The position numbers and the translations under genes were made by a program. The notes beneath the pieces are model-generated. The model was not told the origin of the DNA. It did not search any database and saw nothing but the letters and a program-made list of their open reading frames with translations. Positions 35,000 through 46,034 of a DNA stretch of 64,000 nucleotides are shown piece after piece. Position 1 is the stretch's first letter, and every line of letters starts with the position of its first letter. Source of the DNA: Melieria omissa (Eukaryota > Arthropoda > Insecta > Diptera > Ulidiidae); contig OZ020267.1 in the NCBI GenBank assembly GCA_963971225.1, positions 7,405,574 to 7,469,573 of the forward strand, read 5' to 3'.

Positions 35000-37900
35000 A
35001 TTGCCCCATTCGATACCTGACAAACAACAAAGTGATTCTGTGCATGAATCAGCTTAATCCTTGCGACTTTTGAAGGCTTTTGTTTGCATAAACTTTGATT
35101 TCGACTTTTTTGGAAGCCTTTTTAGTTGCGTTTATAATACCAACAAAGATATTAACTATTAATTTAAATTGAAGTTGAACTCTTAACAATTTTGAACACC
35201 AACACGAATAGATCAATTACAACAAATAGAGTTATGAGTTATTTGCTACTTTGTCACTTAAGTTAAGAGTAAAGTAAATCTTGGGATTCTTGTTTAATGC
35301 TTAAATTCTTTCTTTTAATAAAAAGCTTAAACAATATTTACTGATTATCAAGCAATGCAGAACAATTATGACGAAAAATCTTTGTATGACTTAGTTCCTT
35401 TTAGAAGTTTCGTTGTCTTCTTTAAACACAAAATGCCATAAATCATCCATTGAAAGCTCCAGAAACCAGCTTCAGCTGAACTGAGAGCAATACAGGATTA
35501 GTTGTGCGAACTTTGCCATTAGAAAGGAACCAGCTGGGAACTATGAATGGACTTTTGATGGGTCAACAGTCTAACAGATACCCACATAAAAAGGTTGAAA
35601 CTGCTTTCTAATGAATTCCGCAGTAGTTGCGTGAATAAGAAAGCGGAAGAAAATGTGTTTAATCTTCTCTGCACTTGTTCTGAACTCTCCAAGAGAAAAA
35701 AGTGAATCACTTTGTTAACTTTTTCTTTGACAATTTCGGGGCCTAGGAGATATCACAGTTGTCTTAAAAACTGATTCTGTATACAAGGAGATGTTACTAT
35801 CAACATCAAAAATGGGTCCCTGCAGCCTCAGTGAGTATCAGCTCCTAACTACCCTAAACAACTTATTTCCCAAACGACAGTTTAAGCAACCGGCAAAGCA
35901 GTATAAGGTGTGCCAAACCACATTAACAGCCACCAACTCATTAAAATGCTTAAAGAACAAATTCACGTCAGCGCTGACTGTTAATTACGTTGCTGGCAGC
36001 AACGCAGCAACGCAACAAGAAATGAACCAAAGCAATTGACTGGAGCTGACCTCGACCTGGCGTTGCCAACATTTGCCTGCATGCAGTGTGCACATTGCAC
36101 TCAACAACAACAACAACAACAACAACAACAAAGTAGTACTTAAAAAATTGCCTAAGCCGAGGCGCAACAGTGCGTTGACACGAACACTAAAGCGTTGCGC
36201 CTAATCGCCGGCGGATTGTGAACGCATTGAGGTGACCCGCATTTTTCGAAACTCTGTTGAGGGCAATAATTGAACTTAATCGAAATTGTAACCAGCAAAT
36301 AGAAAATAGCAAAACAAACAATTGCCCACACACATCTATACAAATTTACAAATTTGTGTAGCGACAGCAATGCGCTTCGATTGCTTTTTGCATTCCGCAC
36401 CGCGACAAAAGAATGCAAAGCAATTAGCTGCACACATAACGTATGATTAGCAATAGAAATACATACATACATATTGTATTTATGTATGTACATATGTCAG
36501 TATTTGCCTATAATGCAATCGCCTTTTTCTTCGTTGCACCTTCACTTGGTCGCAACTAATTTTGTAGTCGCCGCCTGAGTGCAATTTCCAAGCCTCGTTT
36601 GCCAATTTACGTAAATATATATTTTCTTAGCATTAAACGACCACAAAAACAAAACAAAATAAAAAAAAAAACCATTGGCACTACTGGCACTTTTGTGTAT
36701 GTGTCCGAGCGGTTGAACTAAAGTGGCATTGTTTTTGTAATTGCTGTTGCTGTTGCTGTCGTTGTGGCTCAAATGACAAAACAGCAATTTTCATAGTTAT
36801 TTGTACTTAAACGGATTGTCGACTGGCAAATGCGGGTAAATATGATTGTTTTTCTTTCGTTATTGTTGTTGTTGTTTCTGTTTATTGAAATTCTTTGCTT
36901 CGCTCACGGAAGCAGAAAACGTCAAGCGGCCACCACGATTTTGCGGCTTCTCGAGCATGTTTGTGGCCAATGAAAACATTCAGCAGAAAAAATGTCAATT
37001 TTTTTTTCTTCTTTGTTTAGTTTTTTTGCGTTTGTGCTGTTAGAAATCTTAAGATATGCTTCTGAACTGCTTGAATACAAAGTTGCGGGCATTTCCTGGT
37101 CGCAAGTACGCCATGTACCGCTAAATGTTTTGCCATGACGCTGCAAGTACTATACAACAACACTGAAACATTGAGTCATGTGTGACTAACAAAAAAAAAG
37201 TTGTATGTCGAGTGTAGGTTTCTATGGAAATCGACAGCAAGTCGAATTGTTTTGACAAGGCAGGTCACGTTTTTCATTTATTCAAAAGCAAATTTCAAGA
37301 GAAGTTAATTTGTTTAAACCAAAAGAGGAATTTTTGAAAAATTAAATTAAATTTATATGAGCATTGAAATTGGCAAAAAGTTGTGACTTGAGAGAAATAA
37401 ATAATTAGAAGTTGTGGTGAAAATTAGAATAATAAAGTAACTGTTTAAGGACCATTAAAGTTGAAGAGGAACTTTGGAAAATGGAGGAAAATGTCTATAA
37501 AAAAGTTAACATAACTATTACAGACGTGGAAAAAGGTTAGGTTAGTTAAAAAAAGGTTAACAGGTTAAGATCGGAAGAAAAGTTAGGTTAGGTAGGAGGG
37601 CTGTGAATGACACAGATTACACTCACACCTGGAGACCGAAATGGTGCATTATGAATCGCTTCTTAGATAGTGTTGGCTGATCTTCCTTTCCATGTATCGC
37701 TTTGGTTTGACTTTGTTTGAAGGCATCTACGTCAGTCTAATTAAATTCATTAAATTGTTTACATTGTTGCAACAAGTTTTCTGTTTCCGTATGGGCGACA
37801 GCACATATGGAATTTTCTAATTAACATTCGAATGCCAAGGTGCCACATGACAACTGCAATTGAGAGTAAAATAATTTGCAAAAACGAATGGAATTTCATT

Positions 37901-38740
37901 TCTCACAATTAACTCGTTAAGCCAACAAATTCGCATAGGGCGAGCAACTAATTTTATTGTTCCACTCAACATGCTGCGATAGGCTGTCGATAGCTGAGCG
38001 TTTGCTGTGTGCATCTGTCAACGTCAAAGCCATCTACGCCACTTTGTCGTTGCACGCAAATGCGAGTCGTTGCGTTTCATGCAGAGCAGCTGCCAGCTGA
38101 CATTTGTGCGGCTAGTGACATTTGGCGTACTTTGACTGCAAATGCGAATTGGCAGCGCACAATGGAAATGGAAAATGCGCTCTGGCCAGAGATCACACAC
38201 ACACACACAGACACAGCCAATGCTGTAGCCAGTTGGGCGCCGGGACAAGAAACCAAAAAATGGAAAGTCGCGTTTCGGGGAGTGGATTGAGAAAACCTCA
38301 TTTGTCAATGAATATCAATGCAAAACATCTGAAATGAGTTTTCAACTTTCTGCGCCTAACCGCTACGTGGCGGCAGCGGCAGCGGCGGCTGTGTGTTGCG
38401 CGGGCGCCGTTTGGCGTAAAGTGGAGTGCGGCTGCAATCGGATATGTCTGCACACTTCAATGGGCGATTAATTTGCGGCAACTTGAGTGCTTTTCTTTTG
38501 AGAAAAGAAAAATCGTTTGCAGCAAACATTTGAAACGAGTTCGAGAAGAGGGAAATTGCTAATGAGTTGAGGTGAATACAGTTGAGGGTTCGGAATCAAA
38601 CACTCATCGTTGATGTGTTAAAACTCAGAAGAAAGACATATTAATATATAAATTTGTATATACAAATTGATTAAGTAAATAACCCAATAAATCCATCGAT
38701 ATGGAAACAAATAGACTTTTTTGACATTTTTCGCTTTTAG
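35000..38740. other. Non-coding island
   Basis: Mostly single-copy-looking DNA. It has a CAA tract at 36102-36130, a short ATAC run near 36465, GGTTAGGTTAG fragments of a retroposon-like repeat near 37535-37600, and a CA run at 38192-38210. Frames are short and low-complexity. A GC-rich patch at 38360-38440 (GGCGGCAGCGGCAGCGGCGG) is notable but not coding by any evidence I have. Confidence 0.35.
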
Positions 38741-38751
38741 GTATTGCTTAA

Positions 38752-38913
38752 CCCTTTCGACCTCGAATTTTATCCTGTCTCGATATTACTTTTTGGTATT
38801 TAAATCAAGAAACATTTGCCTAAGAAGTGTGCACACAACATTTGAAGTCGCCACGCCTCTTTGTTTGAGTTCTAGAGCTCGTTTACTTTTGAACAATTTT
38901 AGCCTGAAACGGG
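38752..38913. mobile_element. TTAA-flanked short MITE-like element
   Basis: It is bounded by TTAA at 38748-38751 and 38914-38917, beginning CCCTTTCGACC and ending GAAACGGG. The inverted repeat is short and imperfect (CCC-TTTC). It fits the TTAA/CCCTTTCG elements seen elsewhere here, but the evidence is weaker. Confidence 0.45.
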
Positions 38914-38944
38914 TTAAATACATTTTGTATCAATATTTTTTAAT

Positions 38945-39250
38945 TACAAAAACAAATATTTAATCTTTATGGAAAAATACAAAATTATCACTTTTTGATT
39001 TTATTTAAAGAAACAGGGTTTTGATCCAACGCGCCAAATTCGTAGACTTCAATTAGAACACAAACTTCCCGTAATATATATGTATTGTCGTTAGATAAAT
39101 TTTGCACCATTCTTTTTAATTATAGAAAAATGATTTGATATTTTTGGAAAAATACAAAATTATCACTTTTTGATTTTATTGTAAGAAACAGGGTTTTGAT
39201 CAAACGCGCCCAATTCGTAGACTTCAATTAGAACACAAACTTTCCCTGAT
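38945..39250. repeat. Tandem duplication, period about 177 bp
   Basis: GGAAAAATACAAAATTATCA and AACAGGGTTTTGATC followed by TTCGTAGACTTCAATTAGAA occur twice, near 38970 and 39147, almost unchanged. Confidence 0.9.
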
Positions 39251-39589
39251 ATCGTTGCAAATTGTTGGAAATTATTTTGGGCATAACAGTAATATTTTTG
39301 TAATTTGCTTTGAAATCACTTCCAAAATTATTAATTTGTTGTCGCCTACTCAAATGAAACCCACAAATCAATCGTAGCTTTTACTATAAGATGACAAATA
39401 GGTGAAGTTGCTCTCAGGCAACTTTGGGGTCAAAAGGGGTAAGAATTGAGCAGAAATAATTGAAGTACTATGAAAAATATATATACACACATATATATAA
39501 ATACATATACATCATGGACACTGCCTACCTGTCCCCAAAGTTGTGAACAAAACTTAATGAAATCCATTTCCTTCTTCTCTTTTTTGCAG

Positions 39590-40144
39590 TATGGCCTCCG
39601 TCAATTGGATCTCTCGCTGCTGTCGCAACTCTGGGCACTCAACGACTCGATACAGGAGTTTCGCACCATGCTCGAGGAACAGGATCAGGAACACGATCCC
39701 GACTCCTATTCGCCGCACTCGCCCACGCCCTCCTCCTACGAGTCCGGCTCGTCCGACGGCGAAGAGGACATCACAGCCACCAATCACAGCGCCAACAAGA
39801 GCTCCGAAACGACGCCAAAAATCATAACAACACAACCAAAACTGAAGCAATCCAACTCGAGTGCAATTTCAACTCCAACTCCAACTCCAACAACACCAAC
39901 AACAACAGCAGCAGCAGCTGTAGCAGCTCCACTGCAGAAGCCGCCGGCCAGTGCAACAACGCCCACTGCCAACGCCAAACTTAACGCTGCCGCATTGAAC
40001 AGCGGAAATGTGCAACAGGCAGCGGCAGCAGCGAAGCCGCCGCTGCCCAAACCGCTCGACATCAAACCAGTGCCGCGCATGCGCAGCGCCCCGCCACCGC
40101 CGCCCGTTAACCGCAAAGCGGCCGCACCGCCACGCCCCACATGA
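39590..40144 (+). CDS. Last coding exon of a LURAP/FAM89-type leucine-rich adaptor gene (partial)
   Basis: The exon follows a strong acceptor (pyrimidine tract then TTTTTTGCAG ending at 39589) and opens in phase 0 with YGLRQLDLSLLSQLWALND. This is the hallmark of the FAM89/LURAP (leucine-rich adaptor) family, where the same block also follows an exon junction. The family's vertebrate members act as adaptors, some for myotonic-dystrophy-related kinases; the role here is inferred only. After the leucine block comes an acidic Ser-rich segment (about residues 27-62), a Thr/Pro/Ala-rich low-complexity tract, and a C-terminus with PPPPPVNRKAAAPPRPT, which looks like an SH3-ligand proline region. 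The exon gives 184 residues to TGA at 40142-40144. The longer frame from an upstream ATG at 39470 runs through intron and is rejected. The 5' exon or exons were not found in this window. Confidence 0.82.
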   Translation, partial: YGLRQLDLSLLSQLWALNDSIQEFRTMLEEQDQEHDPDSYSPHSPTPSSYESGSSDGEEDITATNHSANKSSETTPKIITTQPKLKQSNSSAISTPTPTPTTPTTTAAAAVAAPLQKPPASATTPTANAKLNAAALNSGNVQQAAAAAKPPLPKPLDIKPVPRMRSAPPPPPVNRKAAAPPRPT

Positions 40145-41240
40145 TGCTACCTAACGGACTTCCTCGCCGGCGTCAGGACGGTCATGTGCAAAGCGATCGT
40201 GAGCGATGGCGATGCGGCAACGGCAGCGGGCAACATTTAGAGTCGCTGCCGCTGCACGCCAAGAGCGAGGAATGTCGTTTGATTATTGGTGTATAATGTT
40301 TTTTTGTTCTGTTATTGTGTTTTGTTTTTGTTGTTAAGGAAGATTGAATTGAAAGACAAATGGGCGGCGCGTGTGTGTTTTTTATTCGGAATGAAATCCA
40401 TTGTGCAACACTTGGAGGATTTTGAGATTCGGCTGTTTTTACGCAACTGTCTGTATACATAATCGCCTATATACTTTTGGTATACTTAGACATATATATA
40501 TAAAGTATATATAAAGTATAAGCGAGGCATTTGCTGCTGCTATGCGGAATATGGCAGAGGACGGCAGGCTGCAGATTGTCCTGCGGCAAAATGCACTTTT
40601 AAGCTACGCAAAATTCAACTATCTTGTAATTTGTATATAATTTATGGCTGCGTTCAGATTACTAATGTTAAATATATGTAAATGTAAATATAACAAATTA
40701 TAATATATGCATAAATACGATTCAACTGTGGTGATTGTTGTTTTTTTTGTTGTGTTTTTGAGAAAATTGGAGGGATTGAAGCAACTAGGCTGACCCCAAG
40801 TAATGAGAAACACAAAATAGACTAATTTCGAAGGAAAATGAAATGAATAAAACCAGTGGAACACAGATGACTTCATTTTGATGAGATTTGTAAACAACTT
40901 TTGAAGTGAATACTGTCTGAAACCTTATTCACACCCAAAGTGTTTGTATTGAAAAGATATTTGAGATGGTTTGAAATCCCTTAAACTTCCCTTACGCCAC
41001 TGAATACAACTAACTAACTGACCCAACTTTTTACTTTGTAACTTTTAAGATTAACCAAAGTCTTATGGTAACAGAATGGAGCTAGATCGCAAATTTTCGT
41101 TGGCAGATCCTGTTGGATTCTACTTCGGCACTTTTACTAACTAACTGACTAACTGAAGATTCAGATTGAATAAACTTCAGGTTATCAAAAAAAGTTTTCC
41201 TAATCAACGTTTTTAACTCTTTTGTGAAATCAGCGTGTAA
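40145..41240 (+). other. Probable 3' untranslated region, then intergenic DNA
   Basis: Downstream of the LURAP-type stop codon, GC-balanced sequence continues to about 40600 and then becomes AT-rich. A plausible poly(A) signal AATAAA lies at 40846-40851, about 700 bases past the stop. No other coding frame is supported. Confidence 0.45.
40846..40851 (+). terminator. Candidate poly(A) signal of the LURAP-type gene
   Basis: AATAAA in the sense direction of the gene. An ATAAAT-type variant near 40710 is an alternative. Position alone supports it. Confidence 0.4.
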
Positions 41241-41246
41241 GCTTAA

Positions 41247-42110
41247 TCTTTTCGCTATTTTGTTGCCATATGGCACATGCTACTTTGTGGACGTCTGAAC
41301 CCTCTGTGGTTTCAAAACTAAACTTTTTGTTGGTCCTTAGATAAGTTTGAAGTTTTAGGAAAAATACGAAATTAATAAACTGAATACTTAAGTTTAAAGA
41401 AGAGAACTATACACATTTTTTAATGGTATATCTTGACATAGTTAACCCTTCGTTGCATGATTTAATTTCCGTGAAGAAAAAATAATTTTGTTATATAATT
41501 CTTGTTGCTTGTTAAGTTCTGATAGTAAAAATTGAATTTTGTTGAATTCTTGTATCTATGAAAGAAGTTTTGTGGCCATTTTCCGTATCCTGGTGAGAGC
41601 GCTACCGCCGAAATGAAAGTCGGTTTTATCAATATTTTAGTGTTGACTACTACGGGGAGTCGAACAGAGGTCAGACGTCACTGTATACTCGTAATTCAAC
41701 GCACTAAACAGTTGAGCGACGACGATCGCCATATCACCGTCGGCATCAATAACCAAAATTATTTCATCAAATCGAAACACTTGTCGCTTTTTCGATTCTT
41801 TTGCACATACTTTCAATGTTAGTCGCAAGATTCCGTTAGTAATCAATTGTTTTAACATAAAAGACAAAACTGAAGAATGAATCCTGAATAGAATAGTTTC
41901 CAAATCTATGAAAAGTTAACATGGCATATATGCAATGCCATGCAGCGAAGGGTTAAGGAAGAAGAAGCAGAAAAATTAGATTAATTTTAATTTAACGGGT
42001 TCTTTCAATTTAGATTTTTTGTTAATTTTGGCTGAAGTAAATGAAGAAATGTTAAAATTTTCGTTAAAAATTCAAAAATGTTTTATGTTTTATGTTTAAA
42101 TTTTAACCTT
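41247..42110. mobile_element. MITE family A, copy 2, split by another MITE
   Basis: It starts after TTAA (41243-41246) with TCTTTTCGCTATTTTGTTGC and follows copy 1 (605 onward) closely through TGGCACATGCTACTTTGTGG, TTTGAAGTTTTAGGAAAAAT and GGAAGAAGAAGCAGAAAA. It is interrupted at 41446-41952 by a different TTAA element. The right terminus seen in copy 1 is not recognisable here, so it is truncated or diverged near 42110. Confidence 0.8.
41446..41952. mobile_element. 507-bp TTAA MITE (family C) with paralogous empty site
   Basis: The ends CCCTTCGTTGCATG and CATGCAGCGAAGGG form a 14-bp inverted repeat with one mismatch. Perfect TTAA duplications flank it (41442-41445 and 41953-41956). The equivalent point of MITE A copy 1 (about 805-815, GACATAGTAAAGGAAGAAG) lacks the insert, which confirms the boundaries. 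It has no convincing coding capacity. The TTAA target and CCC ends suggest the piggyBac superfamily. Confidence 0.88.
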
Positions 42111-42161
42111 TTCGCAATGACTATTGTCGAGCGTTTGCACAAGCTTTATTTTGAACGTAAA

Positions 42162-42354
42162 CACTAGAAAGACCGCAAGTTTTTCATACCTCGAAAGACT
42201 ACATATTATATTCGCTGATATCTTGAAAAGTACACATCGGATTTGGTTAATTGTAATTGTAGAACCCGATATATACAATGAAAGTTATCAAATCAAAAGT
42301 TGATAGACAAAAAAAGAAAAACTGTCCAAAATAACGCAATGGTCTGTTTAGTGT
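42162..42354. mobile_element. TTAA MITE (family B), copy 1
   Basis: It begins CACTAGAAAGACCGCAAG and ends CGCAATGGTCTGTTTAGTG, flanked by TAAA (a mutated TTAA, 42158-42161) and TTAA (42355-42358). The internal text CATACCTC and GATATCTTGAAAAGTAC matches copy 2 at 45608. Confidence 0.75.
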
Positions 42355-42359
42355 TAAGG

Positions 42360-43160
42360 TGATCCTTTTTAGTTGGAGTTATAATAGAAATGACGAGTTT
42401 CAGTGTTCCTGCAGCAGCAAAAGTGTTAAAGAAAAAACTCAAATTCGCCCAAAAAATTTGCTAATGGTTTGGTTTGGTTGTTAATGGTTGCTAATGCTTT
42501 GATGATGATTCAACTTACAAAACGTACATCCACATGTGTGTTTTTAGTACCCGTGGCATATGCACTAAAAATTTTCACAGCTTATGGCTTTTCTAAAAAT
42601 GTTGCTTCAGCCCAAAAGTATGCAGCAATCTTGGCAAGTAACTCAACATTAGTGGGCAAGATAAGATTTTACGTTTTTCAATCACCCTGTGATCTTGCTG
42701 CTTACTGATCGTTGCTAACATAAAATAAAAGTTGTTGCAGGCATTTCACTAGTCGACAAAATGTGCGCTAATTTTTCGTCGCTTAGCACGAAACTGAAAT
42801 TAAAAAAAAATTTCTTAAGAAGCCTTTTCGAAAAATCTTCAAAAGCCCAGTTTTTTTTTCCTGTTATTTCAGTTATGAGCACATATCTCGTAAACCAATC
42901 ATTTGACTAAGACAAGCTGTCCATCGTTCTGCAGGTTATACTTTAGCCTTTGCAGCGATATATAGATTGTCAAAATTAGATGAGATTTGGGAATGTTACT
43001 GATGGTGAACGTTTTAAAAAAGTGAATTTTACTACTGGCTTCAAAAATTATAAATTTTCAAATGATTTTTTTATAGATAAAATAAGGTATCTCCTCTGGT
43101 TTTAAATTCGCAGATGACAGATATATTATTTGTACAAATGTTAAACCTAACATCAATAGA
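42360..43160. other. Non-coding DNA, nothing recognised
   Basis: AT-rich, with no supported gene. The 79-residue frame at 42469-42708 has no recognisable motif. Confidence 0.4.
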
Positions 43161-43165
43161 ATTAA

Positions 43166-43402
43166 CCCTTTCGGGACGGAGTTTAATTTTGAAATTCAAA
43201 ATACTCTCAGTAGAAATATTCTCATGCCATGAATATTGGGGTAAGAAAATTATATTGGATGCTCACAAATTCTGAAATCATCCTTTTATGCGGGAAAACC
43301 GAAATCGAAAAAATATTTTGCCTGGATCATAAGATTTTAATAATTCTTTTGAGGGGCATTAAAAACTTGCTGGGACGTATTATCCCAGTAGTCCCGAAAG
43401 GG
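43166..43402. mobile_element. 237-bp TTAA MITE (family D)
   Basis: A 12-bp perfect terminal inverted repeat CCCTTTCGGGAC is flanked by TTAA (43162-43165 and 43403-43406). It has no coding capacity. The first eight bases match those of family A. Confidence 0.82.
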
Positions 43403-43433
43403 TTAAAAGAAAAATTACAACGTTATGATGTCC

Positions 43434-43965
43434 TGAGTGAAAACACCAACTTTATATTTATTACACCGTGCGAACAAATTTTTTTATTTTCCCGAGACCC
43501 ATCCAAATGTTGATATAGACGTGAAACTAGAGTTAATTTATAATATGCTGGCATAGTCAGTTTTTCATTTTCTAAACCAAAAACCTTTTTAAAGAACTTT
43601 AAAATTTTAAGGACATACGCATTTCAATTGCAATGATGGAGATATGGGTATCAAATGAAAGAGAAAAATTGTCTCCTATTAACTTTGTGACTGAGTGAAA
43701 ACCCCAACTTGAGATTTATTACTCTTTGCGACGAAGAAAGCTTTTTGTCGAGACCCATCCAAATGTTGATATGGGTATGAAACTAGAAGTCATTCATAGA
43801 AACCTGGAAGAGGCAGTTTCAAAAATTGTAATCCCTTGTCCTTTTAAAAGGACTTTAAAATTTCAAGAACATAGGCATTTTAAAGATTTTTTCAAAATAT
43901 TTGCAGTTGTTCAATGATGAAGATTTGGGTATCAAATGAAAGAAGAAAATTATCTTCTTTTAACT
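43434..43965. repeat. Diverged tandem duplication, period about 257 bp
   Basis: Ordered landmarks occur twice: TGAGTGAAAACACCAACTTT (43434) with TGAGTGAAAACCCCAACTTG (43691), then CGAGACCCATCCAAATGTTG, GAAACTAGA, and finally GGGTATCAAATGAAAGA. Confidence 0.88.
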
Positions 43966-43969
43966 AAAT

Positions 43970-44660
43970 TTTCTATTTGGAACTTTTAGAACCAAAATAT
44001 AATGAAATTTAGATGTATGAACCTACAGGCTGAGATCTTAAACATGTATTTTTCAATGAAATGAAAACATTCCTAAGTAAAAACTGAATGCATCTCAGTG
44101 AAATTATTTATTCCTTATATACCAATTTAGGCGAAGGAAGACAATTTTGTTAGTTCGAATTGAGTCCAACTTTCAATGAAATTATTTCTCTCTTGTATAC
44201 CAATTCAACGCCAAGGAATGAACATTTTTCTAATGAAACTTCTAGGTGCAAGTTTTGGCAAAAATTCTAGTTCAATTTTACTTAAAGATGATGAAAACTG
44301 ATCCAAAATTGTAGAATTTTGGCGCCTTAAACCTTCTCAACTCTAAAGTTTAATAGGTTTAAATTTAGGTCCACTACTTTTTACTTCACATCGTGTCTTA
44401 TTTAAACCTTCTCAAGTCGAAAATTGAATGAGTTTTAATGTTGTAATTCATTAAAATTCAGGTCTCTTACTTTTTATTTTACGTTGTGGCATATTTATTG
44501 AATACATTTTATTGCATAAACAAAAAAAATATTCAAACATTTATTGTACATTGTACACACAAACATATTGTAAGCTTTATGCAACTAAAAACTGCTGGAA
44601 CTAAAACAATTTAGAAAAAATATTGAAAATAGCATCAAATAAAATTTTCATTTTACGAGC
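43970..44660. other. Non-coding DNA, 3' side of the DUF4773-type gene
   Basis: AT-rich sequence with loosely repeated phrases (AATGAAATTATT, GGTCCACTACTTTTTACTT and GGTCTCTTACTTTTTATTT). It includes the presumed 3' untranslated region of the minus-strand gene. Confidence 0.4.
44540..44545 (-). terminator. Candidate poly(A) signal of the DUF4773-type gene
   Basis: TTTATT on the plus strand is AATAAA in the gene's direction, about 127 bases past its stop codon. A second candidate lies near 44496. Confidence 0.5.
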
Positions 44661-44671
44661 AGCCAAATCAA

Positions 44672-45224
44672 TTATTTCATATTGATGCCGCTGCCGCTCA
44701 ACTTGACGCACGGCAACTTGTAGTCGAAAATTTGGTCGGTTTGGAAGTTGACGTAGAATGTCGAGCACACTTGCAGTGCCGCCGCATCGACAAGTTTAAT
44801 GTCATGCAACCTGACGCACATGGCAACCGATGCTGGCAACATGACTGGAATGCAGTAGCTGGGTGGATTTTTCGGATCGATTGAAAATTCTGCCACAGTT
44901 TTGTTATCCAGCGAAATCTTCACATCGAGTTTGATGGGCAGAAGCTTTAGTGTGTATTGCAGACATGCTGAGGAAAGTAAGAATTTCACATTATGCTGAT
45001 TTGTTGTTGTTGTTATTGTAAGTTTTTGTTTTACCCTTTTTCTCCATGTTCAGCGCTTTGACCTTAACATTCTGACAGCAGTTGCAGCTGAGTCCCGAAC
45101 AATTGCATGACTGCTCCTGTTTGGGAAACGATATGTTTTTGTTCTTGTCCGCCTGAGCGCTGCAAGACTGACCACAGAGGAGGATCAGCGATACCAACAG
45201 CAGTGACAGCTGGTACTTTAGCAT
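44672..45224 (-). CDS. Secreted cysteine-rich DUF4773-family protein (two exons)
   Basis: Exon 1 is 45224-45035 and exon 2 is 44967-44672. The 67-bp intron has a GTAAAA donor and a TTTCCTCAG acceptor, and joining keeps the frame (split Ala codon), giving 161 residues. Residues 1 to about 23 are a signal peptide (MLKYQLSLLLVSLILL core), so the product is probably secreted. Then comes CNCSGLSCNCC, followed in exon 2 by single Cys residues in ACLQY, SYCIPV, MCVRL, QVCSTF and LPCVK. The Cys-x-Cys cluster followed by a P-x-x-C-x-P motif is characteristic of the insect DUF4773 family, whose biochemical role is unknown. It appears complete and intact. It faces the LURAP-type gene tail to tail. Confidence 0.85.
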
Positions 45225-45600
45225 TATTGGATTTTGTTATAAAAGGTTGTGAGCCTTGAAACAAACTGTGTGCGCATTTTTGGTTCTTGTTGGTTTTGTA
45301 TTCGTCAATAGTGAACACTGAATGGAATAAATGTTTACATGAGTTTTAATTGTGTCATAATAAATTAATTGCACTAATTTTTACGCCTCATAAAGTTTAA
45401 ATTTAGGGATTGTTTACCGGTAAGTGTTGGGTGCGTGAAGTGGAGTTGGTGGGGGTTTTCGGTGGTTGAATGGGTTGTGATCTATGTGAAATTTCATGAA
45501 GCTAATTCTTTTGAACACAAGTTAGGGTCTGTTTTCAAATACAGAAACAAATCTTTCGAAAAGATAAAAATTTTTTTCAGAAAGCACCAATTTCTTCTTT
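45225..45600. other. Upstream region of the DUF4773-type gene
   Basis: AT-rich. The 5' untranslated region and promoter of the minus-strand gene should lie here, but no convincing TATA or initiator could be fixed. No other gene is supported. Confidence 0.35.
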
Positions 45601-45607
45601 TTTTTAA

Positions 45608-45902
45608 CACTAGAAAAATCGCAAGTTTTCCATACCTACAAATACTAAACATCATATCCGTTGATATCTCCAAAAGTACGTATCGAATTTGGCTAATTTT
45701 TCAAAAAATAAATTAAAAAATATAAATATATAATAATTATATAAATATATAAAAACTATATTTATATATAAATATATAAAATTTTCCACGATGAAAAATT
45801 TAAAAAAACCAAAGCAAAAGTTGATAGAAATACTAAAGAAAAAAGCGATTACAGACATTTAAAAGAAAAACCACCAAAATGAACGCAATGGTGTTTCTAG
45901 TG
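45608..45902. mobile_element. TTAA MITE (family B), copy 2
   Basis: The ends CACTAGAAA and TTTCTAGTG form a 9-bp perfect inverted repeat flanked by TTAA (45604-45607 and 45903-45906). Internal text matches copy 1, but copy 2 is about 100 bp longer owing to an AT-rich block of ATATA units at 45715-45785. Confidence 0.82.
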
Positions 45903-46034
45903 TTAAAAAACTACCATATGAAAGAAAACATTCAGTTATTTTCAAATAAAATTATTCTAAAGACACCAAACTATTATAGAGTAAAAGCAAAAAAAAATAC
46001 AGGCGTCCATATATTTCCATGTTGTTAAATGCCC

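Noticed and set aside
39470..39589. Upstream extension of the LURAP-type frame from an ATG at 39470
   Set aside because: The extension lacks conservation, is AT-rich and is followed by a strong splice acceptor at the exact start of the conserved block.
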